Below are positions 16,542 to 25,313 of a stretch of 64,000 nucleotides of DNA, piece by piece. Positions within the stretch are counted from its first letter, which is position 1, and each line of letters begins with the position of its first letter. The notes beneath the pieces were generated by a model. It was not told the DNA's origin and did not search any database. It was given only the letters and a program-made list of their open reading frames with translations. The translations under genes and the position numbers were made by a program. The DNA comes from DATJGR01 sp963812255 (lineage in GTDB: Bacteria > Pseudomonadota > Gammaproteobacteria > Pseudomonadales > Azotimanducaceae): NCBI GenBank assembly GCA_963812255.1, contig CAWEUM010000003.1, forward strand, positions 186,001-250,000, written 5' to 3'.

Positions 16542-16877
16542 CTACATTAGCGTCGAACCGTGTGCGTTTTGCATGATTTTCACAAGTGTCTCGAAGTCGT
16601 CCGCCTGAACCGTGTCGCGCGCGATCCGGTTGGGTTGGATTTTCCCGCACCGGGTACAGCGGTGTACCACCTGGAACTGCTTGCGTCCCTTGATGAAGTC
16701 GATCGGCTCCATCAACCCAAAGCATTTGCTCGCACGGTCTCCCGGCAGCGCTCCATCGAGATGCATTGACCACAGGCATCGCGGACAATGGTTTCGATAG
16801 CTACCGTTGGTGAGCGGCAAAACGCTCGCGCCACAGCGCGCGCAAACAAATCCCGCGTTTTCATTGTGTCGCGCCAA
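16542..16877 (-). CDS. RNHCP domain protein
   Basis: 111 residues. ENAGFVCARCGASVLPLTNGSYRNHCPRCLWSMHLDG carries the name-giving RNHCP motif, followed by GDRASKCFGLMEP and a second cysteine pair CTRCG, a two-knuckle zinc-binding layout. TTG at 16877 is preferred because GGAGACGGGG lies just upstream; TTG 16895 is the alternative. The family is small and of unknown function, probably zinc or nucleic-acid binding. It stands alone between the MFS gene and nudC. Confidence 0.82.
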   Translation of the reverse strand: MARHNENAGFVCARCGASVLPLTNGSYRNHCPRCLWSMHLDGALPGDRASKCFGLMEPIDFIKGRKQFQVVHRCTRCGKIQPNRIARDTVQADDFETLVKIMQNAHGSTLM

Positions 16878-17274
16878 ATCCCCGTCTCCGACCAAGCAAA
16901 TTGCATTGGCGGGAGTCGGGTTCGGTTTGTTCTTACCCCGTCTCTACGAGGCTCCAGGCTTACACAGAGAGCGGTCGATTCACCCCGCTTCTTTAGGAAG
17001 CGTGATTACTTTCGATTCCAACTTCATCAGAGCATCTTTCATCTCAGAATCCGGACCACGACCGGGTTTATTGCTTGTTCCGGCCACTGTAACGCGGCAT
17101 CAGCCGCCTTCCATCGATAGACGTGCATCTGAGTTCACTGGCACTGGCGTCCTCCCCGCTAGGGGATCGGGCATCTCACGAGTTCGGGTCTTGCGATAGG
17201 TGTTCCCCGTACTTTCGAACGAATTCGAGTATACGAGTCTAGGCGGTCCGCCCGCGAGCGCAGCGCAGTCGAAC
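16878..17274. other. Intergenic stretch without a recognisable gene
   Basis: About 400 bases between the RNHCP gene and nudC on the same strand. Base composition is lower in G+C than the flanks. Only short frames are present, none with a convincing start site or family resemblance. Confidence 0.5.
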
Positions 17275-18201
17275 TCAGACGTCGACGTCGCCGTCGACCC
17301 ATGCCTTGATCAAGTGATGCGCGATTGCGATCGGTCCGGGCAGGCGCAACGTTGGATGCTCGTGACGCAGCGCCGCGTCCACTGTGGCGCGAGGGAACCA
17401 GCGCACGTCGGCCATTTCCGATGGGTCGATTTCGATCTTCGATGTCAGCGCGCGTCCGTGACAGCCGATCATCAACGACGACGGAAACGGCCACGGCTGC
17501 GATGAGTGATAGCGCACGGCGCCGACGATGACCCCCGCCTCCTCTTGGATCTCACGCCGCACCGCTTCTTCGATGGACTCCCCTTGATCAATGAAACCTG
17601 CCAGTGCCGAGTACATGCCGCTATTCGCGAGCCGCCCTTGCGATTGACCGAGCAGACAGCGGTCACCATCGAGAATCAGCATGATCGCCACCGGATCGGT
17701 GCGTGGGAAATGTTCTGCCTTGCAGACACCGCAGATGCGCACGTGTCCACCACGGGCAGACTGCGTCGGCGCGCCACACCCGCTGCAGCATCGGTGGCTG
17801 CGATGCCAGCCGACCTGCGAGCGGCTCTGCGCAAGGATGCCGGTTTCGCCGGCCTCCAGCCGCATGGCTGCCATTCGGGCGTCTTCGAAACGCCACGTAT
17901 CGTCGAGATTCAGTTCATGCACTACATCGCCAAGCTCCGATACGTCGATCGCGAAATGTGCGACCCCATCGAGCAAGCCGAGAAAGATCGGAATTGCGGC
18001 AATGCCGAGGCGGCCGAACTCGGCCTGGCTCAACCATCCCAGACGAACGTGCGCAGTTTCGCAAACGAGCACGTTGAGGTGCGCCAGCGGTAGAAAGCGA
18101 CTCGTCGGATTTTGACCAGCGACCTCGAGCCAAGCGGGATCGCGCCGCTGCGCATCGCCGCGGTCGAGTGGATTGCCGGAGAAGGTGTGGCTGAGTTCCA
18201 A
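17275..18201 (-). CDS. nudC: NAD(+) diphosphatase (NudC)
   Basis: About 308 residues. An N-terminal domain (GNPLDRG...) precedes a four-Cys zinc ribbon (CSGCG ... CGVCK) and the Nudix hydrolase with box AGFIDQGESIEEAVRREIQ followed by EEAG, then the NADH-specific signature SQPWPFPSSLM. NudC cleaves NAD(H) and can remove NAD caps from RNA. The start is uncertain: the only in-frame start after the upstream gene's stop at 18233 is TTG 18201, just ahead of the conserved N-terminus. It is the third gene of a bactofilin/zinc-ribbon/nudC run. Confidence 0.88.
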   Translation of the reverse strand: MELSHTFSGNPLDRGDAQRRDPAWLEVAGQNPTSRFLPLAHLNVLVCETAHVRLGWLSQAEFGRLGIAAIPIFLGLLDGVAHFAIDVSELGDVVHELNLDDTWRFEDARMAAMRLEAGETGILAQSRSQVGWHRSHRCCSGCGAPTQSARGGHVRICGVCKAEHFPRTDPVAIMLILDGDRCLLGQSQGRLANSGMYSALAGFIDQGESIEEAVRREIQEEAGVIVGAVRYHSSQPWPFPSSLMIGCHGRALTSKIEIDPSEMADVRWFPRATVDAALRHEHPTLRLPGPIAIAHHLIKAWVDGDVDV

Positions 18202-18232
18202 AGCAAATGCCGTTCGCGACGCTTTCGGATCG

Positions 18233-18928
18233 TTAGCGATCAGACGGTCTGGTCGGCGTACGCGATGTGCCTCGATTCGCGCCGTTCGTGGTTTTGTCGG
18301 ATGACGAAGGCCCTTGCGAGGTGCTCTTTGGCTCAGGGTGTTCTGACGCAGCGCCTTTCGAGGCCGAGTTCTTGTTCGAAGGCGTCGATATGATCCTCGA
18401 AGCGCTGACGGTCGATGTCTGGCGTCGCGGCAGAATTCTGGCCGCACTGACAGTCGAAGTTTGACGCGGCACCACTGCACCGCGTGTCGCACTGACAGTG
18501 GAGCCCTGCTTCGGTGTTACGCGCCGAGCGCCGCTGACTGCCGATGCCGGCGGCGCCGATGCGTCCTTCGACGCGACCGGCTCTGCACTGACGGTTTGTG
18601 GCACGAATACGTCGACGCTCAAATCGAATGTCCGCAGATCGGTCCCTTGCATCGCCCCGATGCCGACAATCTGCCGCGCGACTTCTTCACCCTTCTGATT
18701 GCGAATTGCGATGACGACCGAGTACTCCCACGGCGTATCGCCTGCCGGGTGTCGAAGCGTCCCCTCTACATGCAATGCCGAAACACGAGTCCCTGCCTGC
18801 TCGGCCGCCTCACCGAAACGCAAGTGATGGCGGCATGCGGGACAGATGCTCGCGCTTTCGAGTATTTCGGATCGACAGTGGGGACATTTTCGACGCTTGC
18901 CCGGCGAAACCGGACGCGTCGTTGTCAT
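18233..18928 (-). CDS. Zinc-ribbon protein with disordered repeat tail
   Basis: 231 residues. Residues ~14-37 form a CPHC...CPAC zinc ribbon. Residues ~45-115 form a compact strand-rich domain (VSALHVEGTLRHPAGDTPWEYSVVI..., FDLSVDVFV). The rest is Ser/Thr/Pro/Lys-rich, with near-repeats RRQTSTVSASRI / RQTSTVSAARIL, and is probably disordered. The ATG overlaps the bactofilin stop (ATGA), so the two are coupled. It may anchor to or decorate the bactofilin filament; this is inference from operon position only. Confidence 0.75.
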   Translation of the reverse strand: MTTTRPVSPGKRRKCPHCRSEILESASICPACRHHLRFGEAAEQAGTRVSALHVEGTLRHPAGDTPWEYSVVIAIRNQKGEEVARQIVGIGAMQGTDLRTFDLSVDVFVPQTVSAEPVASKDASAPPASAVSGARRVTPKQGSTVSATRGAVVPRQTSTVSAARILPRRQTSTVSASRIISTPSNKNSASKGAASEHPEPKSTSQGPSSSDKTTNGANRGTSRTPTRPSDR

Positions 18929-19422
18929 GCCCCGGCGCCGTCCTTATCGGATTTCGGATGCGCATCCCAACCGAATTCGACCCGGCCGCGCATCCGCGAT
19001 CCGGCCGCTACCGTCAACGTTCCCGCCTTGAGATCGCCGTTGAGCACACCGGTCGACGTCAACTCCACGGCCGATGCCGCGTCGATGTTGCCTTCCAGTT
19101 CGCCACCGACCGCGACGGTCTTGGCGCGCACGCCGCCGGTTAGTTTCGCGCCCGGCTCGATCGTCAGATTGCCTTCGACATGAACATCGCCGGTGAAGTT
19201 ACCGGCGATCCGGACATGACCGGCGCCTTCGATCTTGCCCTCGATGGCGAGCCCGGCCGCTATGACCGACTCTTTCTCGACACGCTGAGATTTGGCCTGA
19301 GTATCGACCGGGCGCGGTGGCGCCGGCGGCGGGGATCGATCCGGTTCTCGCGCAGCGGTGGGCGTGGGAATGCTCGGAACCGGTGGTGCACCGGGTTTGT
19401 CCGTTTCTTTCCAAAGTGCCAT
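18925..19422 (-). CDS. Bactofilin (polymer-forming cytoskeletal protein)
   Basis: 165 residues. A Pro-rich N-terminal arm (to ~55) leads into the bactofilin beta-helix: VIAAGLAIEGKIEGAGHVRIAGNF then TGDVHVEGNLTIEPGAKLTGGVRAKTV with regularly spaced hydrophobics and glycines, and a short tail. Bactofilins polymerise without nucleotide into filaments that organise cell-wall synthesis or cell shape. ATG 19422 is preferred because AAGGAG lies nine bases upstream. First gene of a set with the zinc-ribbon protein and nudC. Confidence 0.9.
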   Translation of the reverse strand: MALWKETDKPGAPPVPSIPTPTAAREPDRSPPPAPPRPVDTQAKSQRVEKESVIAAGLAIEGKIEGAGHVRIAGNFTGDVHVEGNLTIEPGAKLTGGVRAKTVAVGGELEGNIDAASAVELTSTGVLNGDLKAGTLTVAAGSRMRGRVEFGWDAHPKSDKDGAGA

Positions 19423-19547
19423 TTGCGTCGGCTCCTTTCGACTGGATGGGAGCCGCGAGTGTATCAACATCGAGCGCCTTGCAAAGTACTCCGGCTTCGC
19501 ACCCAGCACGGCTGCGGATGCTTCGATTGATATCTGTGATACGCGGC

Positions 19548-20213
19548 TCACTTCACCGCCGCGTCTGGACAGTCCGAGCCGAACTCACGCTCGAGATTCT
19601 TCAGCATCTTGCTCGGTGTGGTCACCATTCGCCGCTTCACCAGCCACGCCGGTAGACTGCCGCCCGGTTCGATGTGCAGGTCGAGCCGGATGTGTGTACG
19701 ACGGCCCTCTCCGCGCAACCGCCACTCGCCGCTCACACTGCTCATCCGTATCACGCCGGGATACGCCGGAAGATAGTCAGGTAGCCCTTCCATCGCGACC
19801 CGGACCTCTGATGGGCTCGATACCACTGGCACTTCGGTCAGGCGATAAATCATGTCGCGATGCTTGATTGGCCACGGCATCGAGGTCCGGATGTAGTAAA
19901 TCTGCTCGCGAGGCGACGGTCGGGCCAAGAGGCGCGCCTGCTCCGTATCCGGGATCCAGCGATCGAAGCGCTCCGTATCCTCGACCCATGCGACGAGTTG
20001 CGGCAACGTCGCGCAAACGGTTGCCGTTGCGCGCACCTCAGGCAGCGCCGAGTTGGCAAATGGCCGAACGTACACCGCGACTCCGTCGGACTCGCCCAAC
20101 GGTTTCCAACGGGAATCTTCCGCGGCCGGTGTTGCGCCGAGCGCCGCCAACGCAACGGACAGGCTCAAACACAGCCAAACGCGCAGGATCAGCGCAAGTC
20201 GATCTTGTGCCAC
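19548..20213 (-). CDS. Secreted START-domain protein
   Basis: 221 residues. The GTG at 20213, preceded by AAAGG, gives a clean signal peptide (LALILRVWLCLSLSVALAALG-ATPAA). The mature part is a START/polyketide-cyclase-like lipid-binding fold: GVAVYVRPF...VRATATV, RFDRWIPDTEQARLL, MPWPIKHRDMIYRL, GEWRLRGEGRRTHI, GGSLPAWLVKRRMVTTPSKML. Longer in-frame ATG starts upstream would bury the signal peptide. Periplasmic binding of a hydrophobic ligand is likely; the ligand is unknown. Confidence 0.8.
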   Translation of the reverse strand: MAQDRLALILRVWLCLSLSVALAALGATPAAEDSRWKPLGESDGVAVYVRPFANSALPEVRATATVCATLPQLVAWVEDTERFDRWIPDTEQARLLARPSPREQIYYIRTSMPWPIKHRDMIYRLTEVPVVSSPSEVRVAMEGLPDYLPAYPGVIRMSSVSGEWRLRGEGRRTHIRLDLHIEPGGSLPAWLVKRRMVTTPSKMLKNLEREFGSDCPDAAVK

Positions 20214-20298
20214 ACCTTTGAACCCGATTATCGTTGCCCGCCTAGAGGCGAACTCTGCGTACATCGACGGAGAGTCGCGATACACGTTCGGAATATCA

Positions 20299-21276
20299 AT
20301 GAAGATTAGCGCAGTACGGATCCATGCACAGGGCGGCATCGAACAGATGAAGCTCGAACAGGTGGAGTTGCCGCCACCCGCGCCAACTGAAGTCCGCGTC
20401 CGTCACGAATCGATCGGCGTCAACTACATAGATACCTATCATCGCTCCGGACTGTACAAGCTGCGCATGCCGAGCGGTATCGGCGTCGAAGCCGCCGGCA
20501 CGGTCGACGCGATCGGCGCGGACGTCACATCAGTTGCGAGAGGCGACCGGGTTGCCTATTGCGGCGGACCGATCGGCGCGTACGCGGAAGCCGCCAACGT
20601 GCCGGCTGCGCGCTTGGTCAAGCTGCCGGATTCGGTCAGCTACGACGCGGCGGCAGCAATGCTGTTGAAGGGGTTGACCGTTCAGTACCTGTTTCGCCAG
20701 ACGTACGCGCTACGGCGCGGCGAGACGATTCTGTTTCACGCGGCGGCGGGTGGAGTTGGACTCATCGCGTGTCAGTGGGCGAAGCACCTCGGTGTGACGA
20801 TGATCGGCACCGTGAGCTCCAGCGAAAAGGCGCAAGTCGCCGCCGCGCACGGTTGCACGCACATCATCGACTATTCCACCGAAGACGTAGCCGGCCGAGT
20901 CGTCGAATTGACCGGCGGTCAGAAAGTTCCGGTCGTCTACGACGGTGTCGGCAAGGACACGTTCATGACCTCGCTCGACAGTCTCGCGCCACGTGGGCTA
21001 CTGGTGTCGTTCGGGAATGCCTCGGGGGCGGTGACGGGTGTCGACCTCGGCATTCTGTCCGCGAAGGGCTCACTGTACGTCACGCGCCCGACGCTGGCCA
21101 CCTACACGGCGACACCCGAGATGCTGCAATCCGCGGCCGCGGAACTGTTCGATCTGGTCGCGGGCGGCGCGATCTCGCCGGACATCACCCGCTACTATGC
21201 GCTCGCCGACGCAGCGCAGGCACATCAGGCGTTGCAGACGCGTGCCACCATCGGCTCGATTCTGTTGCGCCCCTGA
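20299..21276 (+). CDS. Quinone oxidoreductase (zeta-crystallin-like MDR)
   Basis: 325 residues starting MKISAVRIHAQGGIEQMKLEQV. Zinc-free MDR: GVNYIDTYHRSGLYKL, GVEAAGTVDAIG, the NADPH-binding LFHAAAGGVGLIACQWAKHLG and the specificity segment SSSEKAQVAAAHG. It reduces quinones or alpha,beta-unsaturated carbonyls with NADPH. Length matches E. coli QorA. Divergent from the START-domain gene; 58 bases before two dehydrogenase genes on the same strand. Confidence 0.9.
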   Translation: MKISAVRIHAQGGIEQMKLEQVELPPPAPTEVRVRHESIGVNYIDTYHRSGLYKLRMPSGIGVEAAGTVDAIGADVTSVARGDRVAYCGGPIGAYAEAANVPAARLVKLPDSVSYDAAAAMLLKGLTVQYLFRQTYALRRGETILFHAAAGGVGLIACQWAKHLGVTMIGTVSSSEKAQVAAAHGCTHIIDYSTEDVAGRVVELTGGQKVPVVYDGVGKDTFMTSLDSLAPRGLLVSFGNASGAVTGVDLGILSAKGSLYVTRPTLATYTATPEMLQSAAAELFDLVAGGAISPDITRYYALADAAQAHQALQTRATIGSILLRP

Positions 21277-21334
21277 GTCTGTACACGCCTCAACCGCAGC
21301 ACAAAGCCGAACTCATTCCAGACAAAGGTGACCC

Positions 21335-22321
21335 ATGTCCGATCCACTGAAAATCGCCGTGCTGAGCCGGTGGCATGTTCACGCAGACGAGTATGCAAAG
21401 GCGGTCAACGAGCATCCTGGCGCACGTGTGGCGGCGGTTTGGGACGAAGAGCCCGTGCGCGGCGAACGCTGGGCGCGCGAACTCGGCGTCGATTTCGTCG
21501 CCGACTATCCGGCGCTGCTCGCGCGGTCCGATATCGATGGCGTCGTCGTCACATCGCCAACGAATCGGCACCGCGAACTGATCGTCGGGGCCGCCCAGGC
21601 CGGCAAGCATGTTTTCACCGAGAAGGTGCTGGCCACGCAACTCACCGACGCGTATGCCATCGCCCGAGCCGTGCGGGCGTCACCAATCCGCTTCACGATC
21701 TCGTTTCCCCGCCGCACCATCGCGCCACTGGTGCACGCGAAAGCGATGCTCGATTCCGGTGCGCTCGGCGACATCACCTTGCTGCGTATTCGCATCGCCC
21801 ACGACGGCGCGTTGCGCAACTGGCTACCCGCGCATTTCTTCGATCCCGAAACGTGCGGCGGTGGTGCGATGATCGATCTCGGCGCGCACGGGATGTATCT
21901 ATCGCGTTGGTTGCTCGGCGCGCCGCGCCGTTGCACGTCGACCTTCAATTCCGTTACGCAACGCGCCGTGGAAGACAATGCCGTCAGCGTCATCGAGTTC
22001 ACCAACAATGCCGTCGCCATCAACGAGACCTCGTTCGTCAGTTGGGGCGGCGCGTACAGCGTGGAGATCGACGGCACCCGCGGCGGATTTCAGATGTCCA
22101 GCCCACGTAATGTCCGCACACGCAGTGGCGAGGACAAGGCCTGGAAAGCGGCAGAACTGCCACCTGACGAGGCGATGCCGATTCCGCGCTGGATCGACAG
22201 CATTAGCGGCGCCGGGCCGACCGAGTTCGGCATGGGCATCGAAGAAGCCGTCCAACTCTCGCAACTGATGGACGCGGCGTACCGCTCCCACGAACAAGGG
22301 CGGACGATCGAGCTCGAATAA
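21335..22321 (+). CDS. Gfo/Idh/MocA family oxidoreductase (first copy)
   Basis: 328 residues. Rossmann N-terminus LKIAVLSRWHVHADEYAKAV, then VVTSPTNRHRELIVGAAQAGKHVFTEK with the catalytic EK of the EKP-type motif (EKV here), and a C-terminal dimerisation/substrate domain (GGGAMIDLGAHGMYLSRWLL). AAAGGTGA precedes the ATG. The family oxidises or reduces sugars and inositols with NAD(P). It is four bases from a second, divergent member, suggesting a heteromeric or sequential sugar-modifying pair. Confidence 0.88.
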   Translation: MSDPLKIAVLSRWHVHADEYAKAVNEHPGARVAAVWDEEPVRGERWARELGVDFVADYPALLARSDIDGVVVTSPTNRHRELIVGAAQAGKHVFTEKVLATQLTDAYAIARAVRASPIRFTISFPRRTIAPLVHAKAMLDSGALGDITLLRIRIAHDGALRNWLPAHFFDPETCGGGAMIDLGAHGMYLSRWLLGAPRRCTSTFNSVTQRAVEDNAVSVIEFTNNAVAINETSFVSWGGAYSVEIDGTRGGFQMSSPRNVRTRSGEDKAWKAAELPPDEAMPIPRWIDSISGAGPTEFGMGIEEAVQLSQLMDAAYRSHEQGRTIELE

Positions 22322-22325
22322 ACAC

Positions 22326-23429
22326 ATGGGGGGCACAAAGGTGGCATCGACGACCACAGCACGACCGAAACGCGGCGAAAAAAAGTTGCGCTACGGCTTC
22401 ATTGGCGCAGGCGGCATTGCCGGCGAGCACATGACACATCTCGCGGACCGCAATGACGTCGAGATCGTCGCCCTCGCCGATCCCAACGATTCGATGATGG
22501 CGCGGCACGCTGCGAAGTATGGAGTCAAACAGACGTTCGCCGACTGGCGCGAGATGCTGGCAAAGGTATCCCTCGACGCCGTCAGCGTTTGCACACCGAA
22601 CAAGCTGCACGCTGAATGCGCGATCGGTGCGATGGAGGCCGGTTGTGCTGTGTTGTGTGAAAAGCCGTTGGCCGGCAGCGCCGCCGAAGGCGAACAGATG
22701 ATCGCCGCGGCCGAGCGTCTCGGACGCAAACTCGTCATCGGCTTTCAGTATCGGTTCAACTCGCGCACGCAGTTTCTGAAGAGTGCTGCCGACGGGGGTC
22801 AGTTTGGGCGCATTTTATATACGCGGGTACAGGCGCTGCGCCGCCGCGGAATTCCGAACTGGGGCGTGTTCGGCCGCAAAGAACTGCAGGGCGGCGGCCC
22901 GTTGATCGACATCGGCGTGCACGTGCTGGAAATGTGCCACTACACGCTCGGTTCACCAACACCGATCAGCGCCAGTGCCGATATGTTCACCTACATCGGC
23001 AATCAGCCGTCGGACACAGTGCAGTCGATGTGGAAGGGCTGGGACTATGCGACCTACGACGTGGAGGATCTCGCGGTTGGGCGCGTCCGCTTCGCAGACG
23101 GCACTGTCATGCACATCGAAACCTGCTTTGCAGCGCACATCGAGAAGGACTATTGGAGCTTTCAGTTGATGGGAGAAAAAGGTGGCGGCACCTGGGACCC
23201 ACCTCGGATTTTCACCGACGAGAACGGCCATATGGTCGACAAATCGCCTGCATGGCACGCCGATGAGCGTGTCGATCGGATGTTCCGGCGCAAGATGAAC
23301 AACTTCGTCGACCATGTGCTGTACGACTCACCAACGTTGGCACCCGGACGCGATGGTTTGATGGTGCAACGGATGATCGACGCGCTGTATCGTTCTGCCG
23401 AGAACGGCGGCGCCGAGGTGAAAATCTAG
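22326..23429 (+). CDS. Gfo/Idh/MocA family oxidoreductase (second copy)
   Basis: 367 residues. Rossmann motif LRYGFIGAGGIAGEHM, CTPNKLHAECAIGAMEAG, and the classic catalytic EKPLAGSAAEGEQM. The C-terminal domain holds GGGPLIDIGVHVLEMCHYTLG. It starts four bases after the first copy, so they are certainly co-transcribed. GTG 22341 behind AAAGG is an alternative start. The two copies differ enough to have separate substrates. Confidence 0.9.
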   Translation: MGGTKVASTTTARPKRGEKKLRYGFIGAGGIAGEHMTHLADRNDVEIVALADPNDSMMARHAAKYGVKQTFADWREMLAKVSLDAVSVCTPNKLHAECAIGAMEAGCAVLCEKPLAGSAAEGEQMIAAAERLGRKLVIGFQYRFNSRTQFLKSAADGGQFGRILYTRVQALRRRGIPNWGVFGRKELQGGGPLIDIGVHVLEMCHYTLGSPTPISASADMFTYIGNQPSDTVQSMWKGWDYATYDVEDLAVGRVRFADGTVMHIETCFAAHIEKDYWSFQLMGEKGGGTWDPPRIFTDENGHMVDKSPAWHADERVDRMFRRKMNNFVDHVLYDSPTLAPGRDGLMVQRMIDALYRSAENGGAEVKI

Positions 23430-23439
23430 ACGAATGAAT

Positions 23440-23504
23440 CACCCCCAAGAGGGGTCAACTCCCATGGGGGCCAACCCCCTTGGGGGGTCAACACGACTCT
23501 GACC
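23440..23504. repeat. GC-palindrome cluster ending in GGGTCA...CTCTGACC element
   Basis: CCCCCAAGAGGGG, CCCATGGG and ACCCCCTTGGGGGGT follow one another, then GGGTCAACACGACTCTGACC (23485-23504), a degenerate copy of the dispersed GGGTCAGAG repeat. Located between convergent genes, it probably ends both transcripts. Confidence 0.6.
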
Positions 23505-23521
23505 GTCTGCTACGACGCCTG

Positions 23522-24073
23522 TTACGATGCTTTCAGATCCTTGATTGAGCGCGCACGGTTCGCAGCGATCGTTTCCGCATTCCACAGTTCGGCGAACTGA
23601 AACGAGCGCGGACAATGGAAATACGCTTCGTCGATGTCGAGCATCAGGCCTTGAATCAGCCCGGCGTTGGCGTCGGGATTGAGCAACTCGGGCGCGATGC
23701 CCATCGCATCGAGTTGTGCCGACTCGACCACTCGAACGCGGCCATTGACCCGTACCGTGACGTCCATCCCCGGAATCATGAACAGCAGCCCCGCCTTCGG
23801 ATTCGATTCGAAGTTCTGATAGCTCTGGAACAGCCGGTTGCCGCCGATGTCGGGGATCAGCAGCGTGCGATCGTCGATCACCTTGATGAATCCGGGTAAG
23901 CCGCCCTTCGGTGACGCATCACAATCACCCGAGGCATTGCTGCTCGACATCACCGCAAATGGCGCGTGTTCGATGAACGCACGTACATACGGCTCGAGAC
24001 AATCTTTGACCTTCTTCGCGGCCACCGGATGGGGGCCACCCAGTTCGGTCCTCAAGACATCGATCCTGCTCAT
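23522..24073 (-). CDS. PPOX-type FMN-dependent flavoprotein (MSMEG_1061-like)
   Basis: 183 residues starting MSRIDVLRTELGGPHPVAAKKV. Split-barrel FMN-binding fold of the pyridoxamine-phosphate-oxidase superfamily: PFAVMSSSNASGDCDASPKGGLPGF, TLLIPDIGGNRLFQSYQN, KAGLLFMIPGMDVTVRVNGRVRV, and the C-terminal CPRSFQFAELWN. These proteins act as oxidoreductases on unknown small molecules. ATG 24073 was chosen over upstream starts because homology begins there and GAGAG is just ahead. Confidence 0.87.
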   Translation of the reverse strand: MSRIDVLRTELGGPHPVAAKKVKDCLEPYVRAFIEHAPFAVMSSSNASGDCDASPKGGLPGFIKVIDDRTLLIPDIGGNRLFQSYQNFESNPKAGLLFMIPGMDVTVRVNGRVRVVESAQLDAMGIAPELLNPDANAGLIQGLMLDIDEAYFHCPRSFQFAELWNAETIAANRARSIKDLKAS

Positions 24074-24146
24074 TGGGCTCTCACCTGCCGCGGCCACACA
24101 GCGATCATAGCGCAAGTCGAATTGCGGTCGACACCTCGCCTGCGCG

Positions 24147-25244
24147 CTACTCCCGCGGCGGCGCCGACTCACCGGCAATGCGGCGCGCCACATTCTCCGG
24201 GTCGCCGAGCCAGGCGACGAGCGCCGAATAGCCAAGCACCAACACGATTGCGCCGACGAACAAACCGATCACGCCCATCGTCAGCAGCCCGCCGATGGCG
24301 CCGATGACGACGATGAACATCGGCACATCGACACCACGGCCGAGCAGAATCGGTTTCAGGATATTGTCGATCAGCGCAACCAGTACGCACCACACCGTAA
24401 ACAGCACCGCCGTTGCAGTGCTGGAGGTCGAGAAGATGTAGATCACGGCCGGAATCAGCACCAGCGTCGGGCCGATCTGCACAATGCACAACATCAGTGC
24501 GATCAACGCCCACAGTCCCGCGCCCGGGATGCCCACAACCAGAAATCCGAGCCCCGTGAGCGTCGCCTGAATCAATGCAACGCCGAGTACGCCGCGAGCC
24601 ACGCTGCGCGTCGTGGCAACCGCGAGCCGGGCGAACTGTTCGCCATTGGCGCCGACCACGCGCTGCGCAATCCGCTGGCTCATGTTCTCGCTGGCTTTGG
24701 CGGTGACCAGCAGGATGCCACTCAACACCACCGCAACGAAGAATTGAACCAGCCCTAAGCCGGTCGATGCCGCCTGGTGAAGCAACCATCGGCCCGCGCT
24801 GGCGAACTCACCGCGAAACTGCAGGATCGCGGCATCCAGGTTTGTGGCCGCGAGTGTCCACAGGTCCGCGATTCGTTGACCGACTAACGGCCACGATTTG
24901 ACCGAATCCGACGGCATCGGGATCGCCAGCGAGCCGTTCTGCAGACTCGTCGCCAATGCGCGGACGCCGCTGACAAGGGTCTCGGACAGAACGATCGCGG
25001 GGACGATGAACACCAGCAGGAATGCGATCGTCAGCAGCAGGGCCGCGGATTTCGTGCGACCGCCGAACGCGACGCGCAGCCGGTCGAACGTCGGATACAG
25101 CGCAACCGCCATGACCACCGCCCACCCGATGATGCCAATGAACGGCCGCACGATGACAAAGCACCAGCCTACCAACAGTGCAAGAAAGGCTATGCGGATC
25201 GCCACCTCCGCACCGCGACTGCTCAAGTTCGTTGGTTCCGTCAT
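24147..25244 (-). CDS. AI-2E family transporter (YdiK/PerM type)
   Basis: 365 residues, about eight membrane helices with the family's long central region between helices 3 and 4 and the glycine-rich end GAIGGLLTMGVIGLFVGAIVLVLGYSALVAWL. Family members export small molecules or ions; autoinducer-2 export is only one reported role. ATG 25244 is preferred; a TTG at 25286 would add a polar N-terminus. It is 69 bases after a small secreted protein gene on the same strand. Confidence 0.85.
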   Translation of the reverse strand: MTEPTNLSSRGAEVAIRIAFLALLVGWCFVIVRPFIGIIGWAVVMAVALYPTFDRLRVAFGGRTKSAALLLTIAFLLVFIVPAIVLSETLVSGVRALATSLQNGSLAIPMPSDSVKSWPLVGQRIADLWTLAATNLDAAILQFRGEFASAGRWLLHQAASTGLGLVQFFVAVVLSGILLVTAKASENMSQRIAQRVVGANGEQFARLAVATTRSVARGVLGVALIQATLTGLGFLVVGIPGAGLWALIALMLCIVQIGPTLVLIPAVIYIFSTSSTATAVLFTVWCVLVALIDNILKPILLGRGVDVPMFIVVIGAIGGLLTMGVIGLFVGAIVLVLGYSALVAWLGDPENVARRIAGESAPPRE

Positions 25245-25313
25245 CGGATCACGCCGCGACGTCAATCGATTCGTTGCATCGGGCAATCGCAGGCGGCGGC
25301 GCGGACCTTTCGA

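Noticed and set aside
16878..17274. Short minus-strand frames as small genes
   Set aside because: Frames of about 20-30 codons without ribosome sites or recognisable domains.
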